A DNA stretch of 64,000 bases. Source: Heliocybe sulcata (lineage: Eukaryota; Basidiomycota; Agaricomycetes; Gloeophyllales; Gloeophyllaceae). Below are positions 22,989 through 36,169 of the stretch, in pieces. The notes beneath the pieces are model-generated. The model saw only the letters and a list, made by a program, of their open reading frames with translations, ran no database searches and was not told the origin of the DNA. Position 1 is the first letter of the stretch; every line of letters starts with the position of its first letter. The stretch is from the NCBI GenBank assembly GCA_004369045.1, contig ML213525.1, positions 437,789 through 501,788 of the forward strand, written 5' to 3'. Made by a program: the position numbers and the translations under genes.

Positions 22989-24947
22989 ATGCAAGCTTGC
23001 AGAAGAGTATCGAGTTTACGCGGCAGGAGGTCGTCCGGCCTTTATCCGACCGATGGGAGACTATCAATCCGTCCGATATCAGTGTCTGCGCCGAAGCGGA
23101 ATGTAGTGACAGAAGTGAAGGCTGCTGAAGAGACAGAAGGTGTTAATACTCTGGATAAGCTCCTGAAGGTTATTAGTGAGTCGCATATCAAATCATATGA
23201 AAACTCAGACCGAACGTAATGCATCCGCTAGGGAAGAAGTCGGATCCTGAACGCGCTTCGTCAGTCTCCTTCCAAAGAATGTATATTCGATATTATTTGA
23301 ATCCAAATATCCTATGATCTTAGAGTTATGCCTATGCGTTCTCCGGGTCTCTGGTCAGCCCTGCTGAATAGCGACTCGTCCAACCCTGCGCCCCCTTCAT
23401 CTGGCAGCCCGCCTGCGGACCTCGTCCCCCGAAGTATGCACGAGTCCTACTGCGAACAACTCCTCCCATTTGCGTCCAACCCCCAATTGCTCGAACAGTA
23501 CACGAATGCTTCAGGAGGTATACGGACAGGGAAGCTGATGGAACATCTGGACTCGCTTGCGGGCAGTATCGCATATAAGCATATGCTAGGCCCTGGCGTG
23601 GAGACGCTGGGCAGTGTGCAGGATCAGGGATTCTATATCGTTACTGCATCCGTGGATAGGTGAGTACCCAGATCATGCATAAAGATCTCAGCCTTGATAT
23701 ATATGTGCTCCCGACAGGTTGGACATGTTGGCACCATTGTCACCGGTCCGGGATCTCAGACTTAGCGGTCAAGTAATATACACTGGTAAGAGCTCGATGG
23801 AAGTCGCAGTACAAATGGAGGCTCTTGGCAAGGACGGACAGGACGACGACACTCTCCTCCTAGGTCGGTCGTCTCTATCCATCTACAGCATATATGAGAC
23901 TGCTTATTGACTATGTGCCCATCCAGGCCGTTTCTCAATGGTCTGCAGAGACGCGTACACCCACAAAGCGCACCCTGTTCATCCGCTCGTCGTGTCCACT
24001 CCAGAAGAACGAGCTCTTCACGCAATGGGCGAAGGCGCGTTATGTCCTTCATCCCTAGTTGCACCCAGTTCATAGATTTGGTTCTGACATCCATAGCCCA
24101 CAAAAACCGCCGGCAGACGATGGCGTCCCGCTCCCTGGACCGGGTTCCTCCCAGCTCCGCCGAAGCACAGATCCTGCACGACTTTTACTTGAAGTACGGC
24201 AAGGAAGACCTGGATCTGACGGATAATGAAAGGGTGTGGATGGGCGATACGCAGTTGGAAAAGTGTATGTTGATGTTTCCGCAGGAACGAAAGTAAACCA
24301 TTTCAGATACTCAAATTCGTTATGGTGCTGACGGGCGTCGGTAGTGTACACCAGAAGGTATTCGGAGGTACGCACACAAGAGCTCGTGGTGTACCGGCAC
24401 GGGCCGATATCTGAGTTGACATCCAGGCTACCTCATGCGCCTCGCCTACGAGCTCGCCTTCACTAACGCCCGCCTCTTCACCCGCGAGCACGTCCGCTTC
24501 CTCTCGCTCGACGGCATCTCCTTCGCGCGCCCCGTGCCAATCGGCTCCGTCCTCCGCCTCACCTCTCATATCGTGTACTCGACCACTTCGCCGCAGTTCC
24601 CCACTCTAGTCGTAAGCCAGACTTTTTTCTAATCTTCTTTACATGCGGAGAGTTGATAGGCTATTACATGTGCTCCGTAGCACGCCCTCGTCCAGGCGAA
24701 CGTTGTAGACGTCAAGACGGGCCAAGAACAGACCACGAATAACTTCCGCTTCACGTGGTGCGGTGAAGAGGGCCAGTCGCTGGGGAGGCAAGTCGTGCCC
24801 AAGACGTATCAAGGCAAGTGCCCTCCCTATTCCTCCCATTCGCAGTGTGTTGATCGTAAGCCCGTGTTTGTAGAAGCCATGCACTGGCTCGACGCGAAGC
24901 GCGCTCTAGAGATGGGGGCGCAGATTCGCGGCTTGCGCACGCATTGA
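22989..24947 (+). CDS. acyl-CoA thioesterase, ACOT9-like, probably mitochondrial
   Basis: Hydrolyses acyl-CoA to free acid and CoA; homologous to mitochondrial ACOT9-type double-hotdog enzymes. The start at 22989 gives an Arg/Ser-rich N-terminus (MQACRRVSSLRGRRSSG) with the character of a mitochondrial presequence. The first hotdog domain covers RTGKLMEHLDSLAGSIAYKH through VASVDRLDML-type strands and GQVIYTGKSSMEVAVQMEAL. The linker carries FSMVCRDAYTHKAHPV. The second hotdog has GYLMRLAYELAFTNARLF, HVRFLSLDGISFARPVPIG and LVQANVVDVKTGQEQTTNNF. It ends GAQIRGLRTH with TGA at 24945-24947. Several short introns; the first follows KLLKVI. Length of about 470 residues fits the family. Confidence 0.9.
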
Positions 24948-25397
24948 ATGATTAGGGTGTGCAGGCGTATCTTGGGACCGGAATTATATTCTATTAGTGC
25001 ACATAATCTCATAGACATATAGACATAGACTAGGTTCGCATAGCACGTTGCAGACCTTTCAAGACCAACGTCACTGGAGGAACAAGTCTGTCCTGCACCA
25101 TGGCCGACAACATTACCATATCCTTAATTAGTCTACCACGATATCACCCGCTTCTATTACCACAACCACTGAAAGTTCTTGTACCTGAAGAATGTTGAAG
25201 TGGAAAGAAGGCACCGGTACAACGCCGTGTGGAATGTATACGAAACCAAGATTACACATGTTCAAGTCCGTTGTAGAAGATATAGTTCAGAATGCAGAAT
25301 GTACGTATGTATGAAACTCGAAGTGTGTTGTTGCAAGATGACCATATCGTGAAGCCAGGCAGCCCCGATCCGTCTCAAATAGTAATGCATATCACGT

Positions 25398-27559
25398 TCA
25401 TGGCGACTTTTTCTTCGCGGGAGGAGAAGACGACCTCTGAACGGGGGGAAGCGGGAAAACTGGGCGCAGGCCACAGTCCATTGGTGCCGTCTCGCCGCAC
25501 TTTGTATGAGCCCTGCAACCATCATGATCAACATCACACTAATGAACCACGAAGCTGTCATCTCACCTCAGGCCACAGTCATCGCATTCCAGCACAGGCT
25601 TCCACCCGAGCCTCTTACTGCACAGATCGCATTTAGCCACAAGCAGTCCGCTCGAGAAGAACACGTTCAGCGGGCTCCAGGTCGGTTCCATATTAACCTT
25701 TGCCGGCGACATACTACCGCTTTGCCTCTTCGCTCCAGGTTTAATGAGTGTGAAGCGGTGGACGAGTGCGGACGGGAGCATCCGAATCGTTGAGCCGCCC
25801 TCGGTTGCACCGGCGATGGATAGTCCAACAGACGAACGAGCCGTACGGTAAGACTCGATGGATAGGAGTGAGTCGGTGTTCTGAGCATTGTGTCCGTCGG
25901 GAACGGGTAGGGGCGAGGCGTTAGGGTCGGGGGAAGGCCGGATGGTGAGGATGGAGGAGAGGGAGGGAGGTTCAGTAGATTGCTGGCCGTGAGATCGGAT
26001 AACTGTGGTACTGTAGTCGGAATAGACGCTGGAGGAGTCGTCGATTAGGGGTTGGGCGCTGTCACCGCGAGTGGCTGGAAAGAGTTAGTACTCTTCTGAA
26101 GCGAGGGGTTCCCTGGATGTGTAAGTACTTACTACTGTCTGCGTCCGCATGGCTGAACCGGCTGTTGAGATCGACGTTCCGGAGACCCATAACGGCCTCC
26201 ATGAGCTCCTCTTCGCTGTCATCCTCGTCGCTGGAGTTTCGCTCGCGAACTTGGTCGTTGCGGATATCTTTGCCAATGCCCATGCCAAAACTGGGTATAC
26301 GGGGAGCGGCACTGGGGCGTTTCTGCCCAGTCATGAACTTGACACTACCGATGTGCGAGTCATCTTGCGAGATCACCTCCGCCTCGATCTCCGCCAGACG
26401 TTCGAGAATCTGGCGCGTCGTAGGGCGTGCGGCTGGTTCCTGAGCGAGACAGTCGAGGGTGAGACTGAGGAAGGCGGGTGGGCAGCCGGGGCTGGCGGAG
26501 GTGTGCACCTCCTCGGCGTCGATGGCAAAGAAGGGGGCGGCACGACGGAAGCGCTTGTCGTCGGCAAGTCGGCGTGAGGCGATTTCGCAGAATATGATGC
26601 CGAGGGAGTAGATGTCGGTCGGGAGGTCAAACTCATTGCCGATCAGGATCTCGGGAGACATGTAGGAATCCGTCCCGCAGAAGGTGAGCCGCTTTGACTC
26701 GTCTGAGTTGCGAGCTGCAATACGGGCGAAACCAAAGTCCGTGATCTTGATACGTCCGTTGGAGGTTACAAGGAGATTTTCGCCTTTCAGGTCACGGTGA
26801 ATGCATCGACGGGCGTGGAGATACGCAAGGGCACGGGTTATGTCTGTTGCGAAAGAGAGACGGAGGCGCCAGGGGAAGGGTTTGCTTTTCTCGTGGATAT
26901 ATTGTCTGACGCTACCTGATGGGACAGTATTAGACTAGTCATATGATATAATGTCACTGAGACGTACCGCCCTCGATGTACTCCGATATGATGAATATGC
27001 GAGCGTCAGGCTCGGGTGCTCGGGAGAGACCAAGGTACAGGACAACGTTCGGATGGCGCGTCTCCCTGGTGAAAATGAGGTTGGACATCGTTGGCAATAG
27101 AATAGAACTCACTTCATCAATCTCCATTCCCGCTCAAAGTACTTTGCAACATCGTAGTCATTCGACGGAAGAACTTCCTTTATGGCAACATCGATGCCCA
27201 AGTAATTCCCTAGTGATCGATGGATCCCGACGTGATCTAGACGGCAACAAATACCACGTACCCTTGTATACATTCCCGAATGAACCTGATCCTAGCTTCT
27301 TCCAATCTCCTTTGATATCCTGCGAGGTAGGACGCGTCCTATGTCACCTATGCCGCCCGTGAATGTACCGGATATCTCGACGGACCTCGAACGGAATAAC
27401 ATCAAATGCATCAGAATGCATGTTCGCAAGCCACTCGCCGAGTAAATTGGAAGAAGAAGGTCGTAAGGAATGAAACGGGAGGTGGACGCGCTACGCAAAG
27501 TGTGTCAGCCAGGAGCACAGAGCATACCTCTTAACCCCTGTTTTAGGCAATGACAGCAT
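25398..27559 (-). CDS. protein kinase (TKL-like) with C-terminal C1 domain
   Basis: A signalling kinase. The start at 27559 (MLSLPKTG) is inferred from a TATA box at 27605-27614 and a 45-nt intron; the in-frame ATG at 27421 is the alternative. A 66-nt intron then joins DAFDVIPFE to DIKGDWKKLGSGSFGNVYKG, the glycine loop. The catalytic lysine lies in DVAIKEVLPS, the HRD motif in CIHRDLKGENLL, DFG in ITDFGFARI and the APE equivalent in YMSPEIL. A disordered Ser/Thr/Pro linker follows (about 25,790-26,330). The C-terminus has a C1 zinc domain: HRFTLIKP, KCDLCSKRLG, LECDDCGLRAHTKCGE and DCGLRP, giving the His/Cys pattern of diacylglycerol-type binding domains. This order (kinase, linker, C1) is the reverse of protein kinase C. 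Stop TGA is at 25398-25400. Confidence 0.85.
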
Positions 27560-27604
27560 ACGGATTATGTGTGGGAATGTCCCTGGCACCAGACTCCTCC
27601 CAGC

Positions 27605-27614
27605 TTTTATAAAA
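27605..27614 (-). promoter_or_regulatory. TATA box of the kinase gene
   Basis: TTTTATAAAA, a perfect 10-bp palindrome, about 46 bp upstream of the preferred kinase ATG. It reads the same on both strands, but the nearest gene is the minus-strand kinase. Confidence 0.5.
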
Positions 27615-28173
27615 CCGGGATTGGAGTCCTAACATGTGCCAACTGGGAGCCTAATCCAGGTCACCAAACATTGCCCCGTATGCTTCCGTGTTTGCTGCTG
27701 CTGCTTATGCTTTTATCACAGCTAGCGTTCTTGTCTACGCAGTGCCCTTTGTATATAAGACTAGTGACTTTCCGGATCGGCTGCAGTAATGCCAACTTGT
27801 CCGTTTACCAAGGGTTATTCGTTTGATTCATAGCCTCGGACTCACCTCATCGTCTCCTTTCAAAAACGATAACTGCTGCGAAGTATTTCAAACTTGAAGT
27901 CACGGCACGCAGCCCTTCTTCAATACACTCGAACCAACAGATGGCCTTCAGCTGAGTGAGTGACTTGGATATCACGTATTAGTGCATGAGAGCGTGAGCT
28001 ACACTGCTTAGAAGTTTATGGGCGCTAACTTGCTCGCCTTATCATCGGTGTCCCGACTTCCTGTCCAGAGCTTATCGCGGCTGTATTTTATGTCACCACA
28101 TCAGATCTAGGCGAAATGAAGTGCCTTAAATCTGCACCGGTAGTCAGACGCAGTTTGCCCACCGACCTTCACC
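27615..28173. other. divergent promoter region, kinase and nucleobase permease
   Basis: About 560 bp. No gene-like frame with motifs. A plus-strand TATA for the permease is not obvious. Confidence 0.5.
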
Positions 28174-30208
28174 ATGTCCTCGCTGGTGCAGCGCGCTCGC
28201 AACTTGGCCAAGCCCTCGGCATGGGTGCTGGAGCCAGAGCCGTCCACTTTTGCGCCAGGCAGTACCTGGTCGAACAAGGACATGGACCCGGTGCCTCCCC
28301 ACAAGCGAACCTGGTCCACCTGGAACTACATCGCATACTGGATTTCCGACGCGACCAACGTGGCCGTCTGGGAGCTTGCCAGCTCGATGATTGCCATCGG
28401 GCTGTCATGGTGCGTCCACTTTGCTCTTAACCTTGCAGCCGACTGCTTATGTCCGAACATAGGCGCCAGGCCCTTCCTGCCATCGCAGTTGGCCACATAA
28501 TCATCTCCATCGTTATGGTCTTGAACGGAACGATCGGTGCCAGACTTCATGTCCCATTTCCTGTCCTTAACAGGTCCTCTTTTGGCTTTTGGTTCAGTTA
28601 CTTCAGTGTCATCAGCCGAGTTGTTCTGTCCATGTTCTGGTTCGGTATCCAGGTGCGCCAGTCTGCCTCAGAGGTTTAATGCCGGACCAACTGAAGACTT
28701 CGTACAGACATATACCGGGTCAGAGGCCGTGACCCAGATGATCAAAGCCATTTGGCCTTCCTATGCCCGCCTCCCGAACCAGCTCTCGCCCAACGCTCAC
28801 ATTACGACACAGGGCATGGTGTCTTATTTCATCTACTGGATCATCCAACTACCTCTTATGTTGGTCTCGCCGCAACGCATCCGCTGGCTGTTCGTCGCAA
28901 AGGCGGTCATTGTCCCGGCAGCGTGGATTGCGATGCTCATCTGGTCTTTTGTCAAGGTACCCGCTGGCTCCAGTGGCGGTCTGCTGAGCCAGCACACGCA
29001 ACTTTCTGGCAGTGCCTTGTCCTGGGCATGGCTCAGCGCTCTCAATAGTGCACTTGGCATCTACTCCACGCTCGCAGTGAATATTCCTGATTTCACGGTC
29101 AGTTGTTGAGACGTCCTTAGTTCGCACAAGAATTCAAAGCAATACGTCTAGAGATACGCAAAGGACGAGCGTGCGCAATACGTCCAGCTCATCATTATCC
29201 CTGTCGCCTTCACCCTCGTCGGATTTATCGGGATGGCTGTCACTTCCGCTGGCATCCTACTGTACGGCCAAATCCTTTGGGACCCGCTGCAGCTCATAAA
29301 CCAGTGGGATAACCGTGCTGCGGCGTTCTTCGCGTCCTTCACGTTTGTGCTTGCCACACTTGGCACGAACATCTCGGCAAACTCCTTGTCCGCGGGTAAC
29401 GATATCTCGGTGCTCTGCCCAAAGTACTTGAATATCAGACGAGGACAGGTGATTTGTGCTTTCGTGGGAGGGTGGATTCTATGCCCATGGGAGATTCTTG
29501 CTAGGTGAGTGTAACGGGTCTGGTGAGAGACGATGACTCTGACTGTCTGTGAAGCGCGGCGGGTTTTCTGTCGTTCATGAACGGGTATACAGTCTTCTTG
29601 GGACCTTTCGCAGGTATCATGGTCACGGACGTGAGTATTTCTGGCGCTCGCAATCCATACATGACTCATTTGTATTTACATTAGTATTGGCTTATCCACC
29701 GCTGTAAGGTGGACGTACCTGCTATGTATGACCCCCACGGAAGGTATCGGTACACCGGAGGCTTTGTGAGTCATTCCATTATGCAAGCTGACGACACTTG
29801 CTTATTTCTGCTGGAATAGAATTGGCGTGCTGTCTTAGCACTTCTGATTTCTGTCCCACCGAACCTGCCAGGTCTTATCAACTCCATCAATACCAGCATC
29901 AAGGTCGGCGGAGACGTCTATATATTCGACTTTGCGTGGATATTTGGGGTACGTCGATTCTACTTTCTGAAGCCAACCCGCTGACTGAGTGGTTTAATCA
30001 GTTCACAGTAGCCTCGGTCGTCTACTATGTGTCCTCAACGCTCTTCCCGGCGAGGCAGACGTATATGGACGAAGCCAAGGTTGATGTTTATGAGAGCTCA
30101 AGTGCGGAGGATGAGAAGAGTATGAACGGGCGTAGTAGTGATGCTGAAAAGGCGGAGAAGCCTCTGGGCGGGGTGGTGATGGCTTCTGCGCATCCCGTTG
30201 ATGCGTAG
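28174..30208 (+). CDS. NCS1-family nucleobase/allantoin permease (FUR4/DAL4-like)
   Basis: Proton- or sodium-coupled transporter for uracil, allantoin, uridine or thiamine-like compounds in the plasma membrane. The start at 28174 gives MSSLVQRARNLAKPSAWVLE. The family signature WNYIAYWISDATNVAVWELA spans helix 1, followed by GHIIISIVMVLNGTIGARLH and FPVLNRSSFGFW (helix 3, the Gly-Phe substrate region). Later motifs are VVLSMFWFGIQ, SYFIYWIIQLPLMLVSPQ, VNIPDFTRYAKDERAQYVQL (highly typical) and GTNISANSLSAGNDISVLCP. The end is an acidic, Ser-rich cytosolic tail (VYESSSAEDEKSMNGRSSD), a usual site of endocytic control. Stop is at 30206-30208. Substrate choice is uncertain; the sequence fits the uracil/allantoin branch best. 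Confidence 0.92.
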
Positions 30209-30678
30209 TGCTGCGTTAGAGTAGCTTGTCGGTTACAAGTTTTCCAATAGCCACCGGATAACAGCTGCTGCTCGTGCGGTACGATCTCAAAGATCTAAAT
30301 TTCAGACGAGAGCAAACTCGCGTCCATTCTGCGACTGAGGCAAAGACGGTATCAGAGAATTAAAGGCCTCGCGTATCAAAAAGCATTAAAATGTTAGGGC
30401 GCTTATCTCGGACTTGCATGAAGCCGTGCAGCCTGCTCCTCACCTGGCCTTACGTCGGCGGCGTGCACGCTCATGCACTTGCAGCTCGACCACAGGTCAC
30501 GTACCCATAATTCATAGGCTCTCCTCAAGCCTGAAAGTATCCTGAAGAATTAAGCAGTCCTCAGAAACCCCTTGTTCTCGAAGTCAGTGGGCAGAACAAG
30601 TGGACACCACGGTGCACGTTAGTTGCGGGCAGATTGGCAAGTCGTCCTCTTGTGCTAACTCGTCACTATGACCAGGCC
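30209..30678. other. intergenic, upstream of tuberin
   Basis: 470 bp, no gene-like frame. No clear TATA box before the tuberin ATG. Confidence 0.5.
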
Positions 30679-33600
30679 ATGCCTCCCCAAGAGATCGACT
30701 CTAATGCCAGACCGACCTCGCGCGCGCGCTCGAACACGACCTCGCTCTTCTCCTGGCGGAACAAGGCAAGGCCTGATGCAACACCCACTCCTGCGGCTCC
30801 TCTGCCCTCGGTCGACGAGCTCGTCGAGTCACTGACCCCTCCTGCCGTACCGTCTCTGCACCACGCACGGCAGCTTGTGGCAGCGCTACCAACGGCGCCG
30901 TCGCGTCCAAGCTCTGCAGTGCTGAATCCTATCATTGCTGGTCTCTGCGAGCCTACTGGGCCAGTACCACTTCAAGCGGTGGGATATGACTTGTTATCGG
31001 CATACCTATCTGGACATACAGCCTCCAACGGCATAGAGAGCCTGTCCTTCTCTATGCTTTTGGAGGCATCCATTGTATGGTCCTCCGAGATATGGGAACC
31101 TCGTCTGAAAGCATTGGATGCTTTGTCAAATATACACACGGAAATTGTGGGACGGGAACTAGCTTTCATGAAACTAGCAACGTCTTGGATAGAGTCGGCG
31201 TTCGAGGGACTGTTGGTTCCGGAGAAAATGGCGAACGGTGAGAAAGCCGAGAGGGAGAGGTCCATTGAGAAGGTCTCAGACTTTATGGATTCCATGAACA
31301 GGCGCCTGAAAGATGTCTATACCATACGAGAGGACGACTTGGCCAGCTTGCTCGCTCGGTACGCCAGCCTCGTAGAGCGTGCTTTACCTGTAACATCGCG
31401 TATATCGTCCGATGGTCCCACATCTCCCTCAGCCGAGGGTCTCAGCTCCAGCAGCTCCACGCCTACCAGACCAATGAGCCACCGACGGCATCCGTCTTCG
31501 ACCTCCATACCTATACTGTCGCCCTCGAGTCTGTCATCTCCGTTGGTGAAGTTCCCCATAGACGTCGCTCTGCTAATGTATCTCAAACAACTCTCATTCC
31601 AACTGGCTGTGCTATCCCCCATCCATCTCGACTCCATCTTGCCCTTGCTTTTCCGCTGTCTCGCATATTATTCCTACCCTTTACCGCGGCTCTCACTCGA
31701 TTCCAACTTACAGCACCATTCAATAGCTCCAGTAGAAAAGGAACTCAGGAAAACGCTCTATCAGCTCTTCACAGGGCCATTCGTGAGCTCATGCACAATG
31801 ATCCTAAAGCAGCATCTGACCCCGCAATGGGGCCTAGATCCACTCTCACCTGCCGACTTACAGACGTCTCTGGGCGCATTTAGGACTGTTCGCATCATGT
31901 TGCGTACGGCTCTGCTGAGTCACCTAGCCAAGGCCAAGTTCACTGGTAGTTATACGCCGTCAGGTGCCCCTGCGCATATTGACGTCAGTCAAGATGTTAT
32001 GAAATATGCCGCCATGAAGGAGGACCTGACACCATGGGAGCCCGCGAGAGTCTGTCGCTTGCTGCTTGGGCCGGTGAAAGCTTGGATTGGTGCGGATCTG
32101 GAAGACTATTCGCATCCGTCTTGGGCTTCCAGGGAGAGTATCTTGGTTGAAGTGGTCGGCGTTGTCAAGGACGTCCTCCAGGAGATGGACGAGAGACCGG
32201 AGGACGAGGAAGGCGATTTCGAGGAGGGCGCCGCTGTTGGTGAGGTCTTGGACCAAGTGGCTCTGTACGCCAAGAAGCTGCGGTATGTTATTGAATTTGT
32301 TGTCTGAAGTATTCCGAGTCCTTAATTGTACTCATGCAGAGGCCCAGACGGACCGCCTATATTGATTCCTCTCAGACATCCTACCGCAGCTCCGACGCCT
32401 TTCACTCGCTCACTCGCCTCCGTTCTTGCCCGCGAAAGCGTCGACACTCCTACGGAACCTTCCTTGCCCTTGATTGTGCTTACTATAGCCGATCACATCA
32501 CCGACGATGATACCGCGAAGGTGATAGAAACATTGGATAAGCAGCATGAGTTGTCCCCGATCTCGCCTGACTGGCTTTCCAACTGGTCGAAAATACTTAC
32601 TCACGAGATCTTGTTCGCACCGGAGAGGCCTTCAACTCGCGGTAGGATCCTGGGTGCCCTGGAGGTCGCCTATGCCTCTGTTAAGGACATGCCTTCATAC
32701 AGACGACCTTTTCTGGACGTCATTCTTGAGTTCTGGAGGCACAGAGTGCTCGACTTTGGCGAACAAGACGAGGGCGAAGTTGTATGGCACATCCTTAGCG
32801 ATGAAGTGGTTTTGCGTACCGCCGAAGATGAACCAGACGAGCCACAGGAAGACGTGCCACCAGATGCAGCAGGCGGTAATGTCGTCGATGACATACTTGA
32901 TTTCCTAACCATGGTTGCCTCGGGAGTTCCAGTGGACGAGGGTGACTCAACATATGTCCCTAGCGCGCAAACAACCTCACCAGTGGCTCAATCTCCGCTA
33001 CCCCAGAATAGTCCGGTGTTGTCGAGGGTGCAGTCGGAGTATGCTATCCAGTCAAGGGACAAGGAATCATCAATGCCTTCCGTCATATCACTACTGTCGT
33101 CTTTCTCCGCCGCTGGAGCCGCATCTCGGTCTCAGACGCACCTACCGGAGTCGCCGCACGAGAGCCAATTCGGTACGAAGCCTGTCTTGGCCAGTGAAGC
33201 TGTCAAAATCAGCAACTCCGTCGGTGCTGTCATAGGACTGATATCCGTGTTCTCCCAGCTCGCGTTTACTCCCCGATCCCTTATACAGCAGGATCTCGCA
33301 TTAGCTGTTAGAGTGTTCCACACTATGGTTCACTTGCTCAGAAATGCGAATTGTTCGCGGGCTAAACTCACGGTCCTCCAATTCATGATGCGGCTCCGAG
33401 CAGATAGGGATCATCGCCTCTACTACGTCGACGAAGCATATGATCGACACGGGCATATCAGTTATCTCGCTTCTCTCATTAACAGAGCAGTTCTTCCTGG
33501 ACCCAAGGAGAGCGAGACAGCGCGTAACGACGAACCTAGCGCTGAGGGAAGAGATATCCGGAAGGCAAGACCATCCGTGCCTCAAGAACGAGATGGCCGG

Positions 33601-36015
33601 CGCGCGTCGCGGGGACGTGCTGTGCACACCTCGGCTTCAGCATCAAGCCGAAGCCGATCTAGAGCACCGCTGCGTATGCCAATAGCCGTAACCGCAGTGA
33701 GACCTGCGCGGAATCTGTGGGTGGCTCCCGAGTCACCGCCGTTCGTCGTCACACAAGTAGATGTACCTAGTGAGGGTCTCATCTCCTATGATCCAGATGG
33801 CCCTGGTTTGCGTATCGTCCTTTCAATATCGGAGTATCTGGCAGCTTTAGTCGATACGATTGAAGAAGAGAGGGACTGGGAAGTGCTATCATATGTTCTC
33901 TGCCATCTCCCTGCGCAACTCGCCAACAAACACCTCTTCTGCGGGCCGAAGTCTCGGGAAGAGATTATGGACTTGCTGAGAAGCCTCTGCAGCGGCATCT
34001 CAAGCGGCAGCTTGGGGCACAACATCGAATCTTGGCCGCCTGCCCTGAAGGCTCGTGATGCGCATGGCCTGGCCTACCATACGCTGTCTGTTCTCGTCAG
34101 CTATCGTCGCGCTTTCGAACCACAGCTACATCATGTACTGGTGGAAGTGTTTCTCGCAGGGCTTAGTGGGCAGATGTCAACTATCAAGTGCTGCTTACAC
34201 GCTTTAACTATCTCTGCCTTTGAGTTGCAGCCGTCCATGACACGATATCTTTCCAAGGTGTTAGAAAAACTGGCTCAAATCATGTCAAACCCCGTCATGG
34301 CTGTTCATATCTTGAACTTCCTTTCCATGATTGCTTCCGTGCCTGCCCTCTATTCGAACTTTACCGAGTCTGATTACAAGATGGTCTTTGGAGTTGCTCT
34401 GCAATATCTGCAACATCACAACCGACCCAGTCCGACTCCCATCTCCTGGGCGCTGTCGCAACATGTTCGGATCATCTGCTACTATGTTGTATACATCTGG
34501 TTTCTAGCCCTGAAGCTTCCAGACAGACCACGGCATGTCAAATTCATTACTCGACAATTACTGCTAGCAAATGAAGGCCGCGACCAAGTGGACGAACCTA
34601 CCGAAGTGTGCTTCGATTGGCTAGCGCGATACACGTACGCGAGCGCCGATCCCAGGCCAGCCAGCTCACTGCTCAATGAATTAGTCATGAACCCTAAGGT
34701 TCACGAGCCGGAGGCGACCCTCAGCGAGAAGACATGGATCGTTGGCAATTCAGTCGTGACTATCCGCGCCTTGGCTAGACTGGGATGGCTCGAGGTAGTG
34801 GCCCGAAGGCCGTCTGGTTACACTAAGTTCCTCTGTCGGACCGAGAACGTGCCGATGGTTGGTCCTGGTGATGTTGATCCTGATTTCATTTCCATCCCTT
34901 CGAGTCTGATGATGGATCGGAGGACGCAAGAGCAGCCTTCCACTGAGTCCTCGGGTATACCTACCGTAAGTTTGATCGCAATCAGTTTCCGTACGATGCT
35001 AACGCTATCTTGCTAGGAAATGCAAGACATCTTTGCCCGCGACCGTCCACAGGATTCGTCTCGCCCAGATCCTATTACCGGTTACGTATGGAGTGGGACG
35101 GCGCCTTCCCAGAGAAGGAAGGATGTCGCGGTGGATCCTTCTTTCTTCGCACTTCAACTGTCGCCCTATCCAGATAACATTCAGAGAGGCCGCCTTATCA
35201 CTGACCCGTCCGTCTTACCAGCATTCTTCCGGAACCTAGACAGGATGCCAGTTATAGACACACACAAGGTTGGTATCATGTACGTCGCCCCTGGTCAAAC
35301 CGAGGAAACCGAGATACTGGCCAACACGCACGGGTCGCCTGCCTATACCCGATTCCTGGAGGGCATAGGGAGACTGATCAATCTCCGAGGCCAGGTCGAT
35401 GTATATGCAGGCGGGTTGGAGCCAGACGAAGACGGTGAATACGCGTATGCATGGTGGGATGATATAGGCCAGATCCTGTATCATACAGCGACGCTCATGC
35501 CCACGGATCCGAATGACAAGTACTGTGCAAACAAGAAACGGCATATCGGGAACGACTATGTTCGTATCGTTTGGAACGACTCCGGAATGCCCTACAAGTT
35601 CGACACACTACGCACGGAATTCCAGTTCGTGAATATTGTTGTCGAGCCGCATTCGCGAGGCACAATAGCCGCCTTCTCGGACAACCAACATGAACACGAG
35701 TACTTCAAAGTGACAATCCAGCGTGCTCCGGGAATGACCCCCTTCACTCCTGTCGGCGATTTTAAGCTGATCTCAGCGGAAAACCTGCCCCTCATGGTGC
35801 GGCAGCTAAGTCTACTGGCTGACTGGTTCGCCTCTGTGTTTCAGCACACACAAAATGATACGGTGCAGGTGGAGGTGACCACTAACTGGCGGTCGCGACT
35901 GCAGGCCATACGGCGTTTCCAGGCGTCTGCGCCTGTGCCTGAAGTACCATCCAACTCTCCGGTGGAAGGCATAATGGGTCAAGAAATCTTCAGGGACTTT
36001 AGTACCGCATATTAG
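30679..36015 (+). CDS. TSC2: tuberin homologue, Rheb GTPase-activating protein
   Basis: GAP for the small GTPase Rheb, acting with hamartin (TSC1) to restrain TORC1. Three exons (30679-32282, 32340-34965, 35017-36015) give 1742 residues, near the usual tuberin length. The upstream in-frame codon is TTG, so the ATG at 30679 (MPPQEIDSNARPTS) is used. The N-terminal two thirds are helical, HEAT-like, as in tuberin, with a Ser/Arg-rich patch (about 33,590-33,690) likely to be phosphorylated. The C-terminal Rap-GAP domain holds VGIMYVAPGQTEETEILANT, FLEGIGRLINLRGQVDVYAG and the catalytic block KKRHIGNDYVRIVWNDSG, whose Asn is the catalytic thumb. ExpectED flanks (FNIVV-type strand, then RGTIAAFSD) follow. 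The GAP domain looks intact. Confidence 0.93.
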
Positions 36016-36169
36016 GACAATTATCCTGCCTGACGCTTTCTTGCTGCATGCTCTCGCCTCTCATAGTGTATCATACGATTTGTTGTAGCGGTGTCTGTAT
36101 CCCAGTAGTCGATTGTATTGTAGGATCCATGGTATATATGTTCGCATTGCATACTCGCTCGTAGGGTAG

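Noticed and set aside
27292-27498. A frame reading straight into the kinase glycine loop region
   Set aside because: It is not in the kinase frame; a 66-nt intron gives the correct join from DAFDVIPFE to DIKGDWKK.
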